Source: Actinomycetales bacterium (GTDB lineage: Bacteria; Actinomycetota; Actinomycetes; Actinomycetales; Beutenbergiaceae). Taken from it: a stretch of DNA of 8,956 nt. Below the pieces are notes generated by a model, which saw only the letters and a program-made list of their open reading frames with translations, was not told where the DNA came from and ran no database searches. Where the stretch lies: the NCBI GenBank assembly GCA_016649925.1, contig JAENWO010000088.1, positions 1-8,956 of the forward strand, read 5' to 3'. The position numbers were made by a program, and so were the translations under genes. This document shows, piece after piece, positions 8,699-8,956 of this stretch (the first letter of the stretch is position 1; each line of letters opens with the position of its first letter).

Positions 8699-8956
8699 GT
8701 GGAACTGCCCGCTCTGGCCAAGCTGCTGAGCCCCGAGGGCTGGGCGCTGCTGTCCCAGCTGCCCCCCTACGACGAGGAGGGAGCGCTGCAGCTCTCGACC
8801 GGACTGCGCGCCCGCGGCATGGACCCCGAGCTGGTGGCCGCCGCTCTCACCCAGAGCCGGCTGCGTACCAAGGCGGCCGCGAAGTTCGGCGAGTTCGCCA
8901 GCGAGATGCTCTTCACCCCGGAGGGTCTCGAGCAGGCCACCCGGCTCCCGGTGGCC
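8699..8956 (+). CDS. THUMP-like-domain SAM methyltransferase, N-terminal part
   Basis: The first 86 codons of a gene cut by the right edge. The N-terminus (LSPEGWALLSQLPPYDEEGAL, then V-A-A-A-L-T-Q-S-R-L-R-x-K-A-A-A-K-F-G-E-F-A, then M-L-F-T-P-E-G-L-E-Q-A-T-R) matches the helical start of actinobacterial class I SAM-dependent methyltransferases with a C-terminal THUMP-like domain; such genes are often found near groES in this group. The catalytic Rossmann domain lies beyond the window, so substrate and activity cannot be judged. GTG 8699 is chosen as the only start in this frame just before the conserved LSPEGW; there is no clear ribosome-binding site. It diverges from groES, with the CIRCE 110 nt upstream. 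Confidence 0.8.
   Translation, partial: MELPALAKLLSPEGWALLSQLPPYDEEGALQLSTGLRARGMDPELVAAALTQSRLRTKAAAKFGEFASEMLFTPEGLEQATRLPVA

Overview
The window is chromosomal DNA from a high-GC Gram-positive bacterium (Actinomycetota, most likely order Micrococcales or a close relative). The evidence is the very high G+C with GC-ending codons, frequent GTG starts, TANNNT-type -10 elements placed 6 nt before GTG starts, a WhiB-family iron-sulfur regulator, the actinobacterial GuaB/GuaB3 pair, and a perfect CIRCE operator at groES. The gene set (groES, whiB3/whiD, guaB, guaB3) matches a neighbourhood known from Streptomyces and Mycobacterium, where groEL and sigD also sit; neither is visible here. I see no phage, insertion sequence, CRISPR, tRNA or rRNA.

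Layout. 2-82 (+) is the last 26 codons of an unidentified gene. 241-1101 (+) is a TIM-barrel sugar phosphate isomerase/epimerase. It converges on fumC (2611-1217, -) across a long stem-loop at 1137-1192. Between guaB3 and fumC lies a 259-nt gap holding the start of a broken GNAT acetyltransferase gene, three 28-bp tandem repeats derived from it, and the fumC promoter area. guaB3 (3995-2871, -) and a DEDDh exonuclease gene (4173-4904, +) diverge. The exonuclease converges on guaB (6491-4968, -), whose GTG start overlaps the TGA stop of a MerR-type regulator gene (7513-6488, -). The MerR gene and whiB3 (7734-8024, +) diverge from a 220-nt region with a promoter each way. whiB3 and groES (8406-8110, -) converge on a perfect 36-nt palindromic terminator. 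groES is driven from a HrcA/CIRCE-controlled promoter. A THUMP-like-domain methyltransferase gene starts at 8699 (+) and runs off the window.

How the genes fit. GuaB makes XMP from IMP, the committed step to GMP, and GuaB3 is its CBS-less paralogue with histidine where the catalytic cysteine would be. The MerR protein, translationally coupled to guaB, is a candidate regulator of that step or of its own operon. WhiB3 and GroES are redox- and heat-responsive functions. FumC is the TCA-cycle fumarase. Most of the window is ordinary housekeeping DNA. The most unusual stretch is the decayed GNAT remnant with its 28-bp repeats before fumC; next come the merR-guaB coupling and the repeated '-10, 6 nt, GTG' leaderless geometry.
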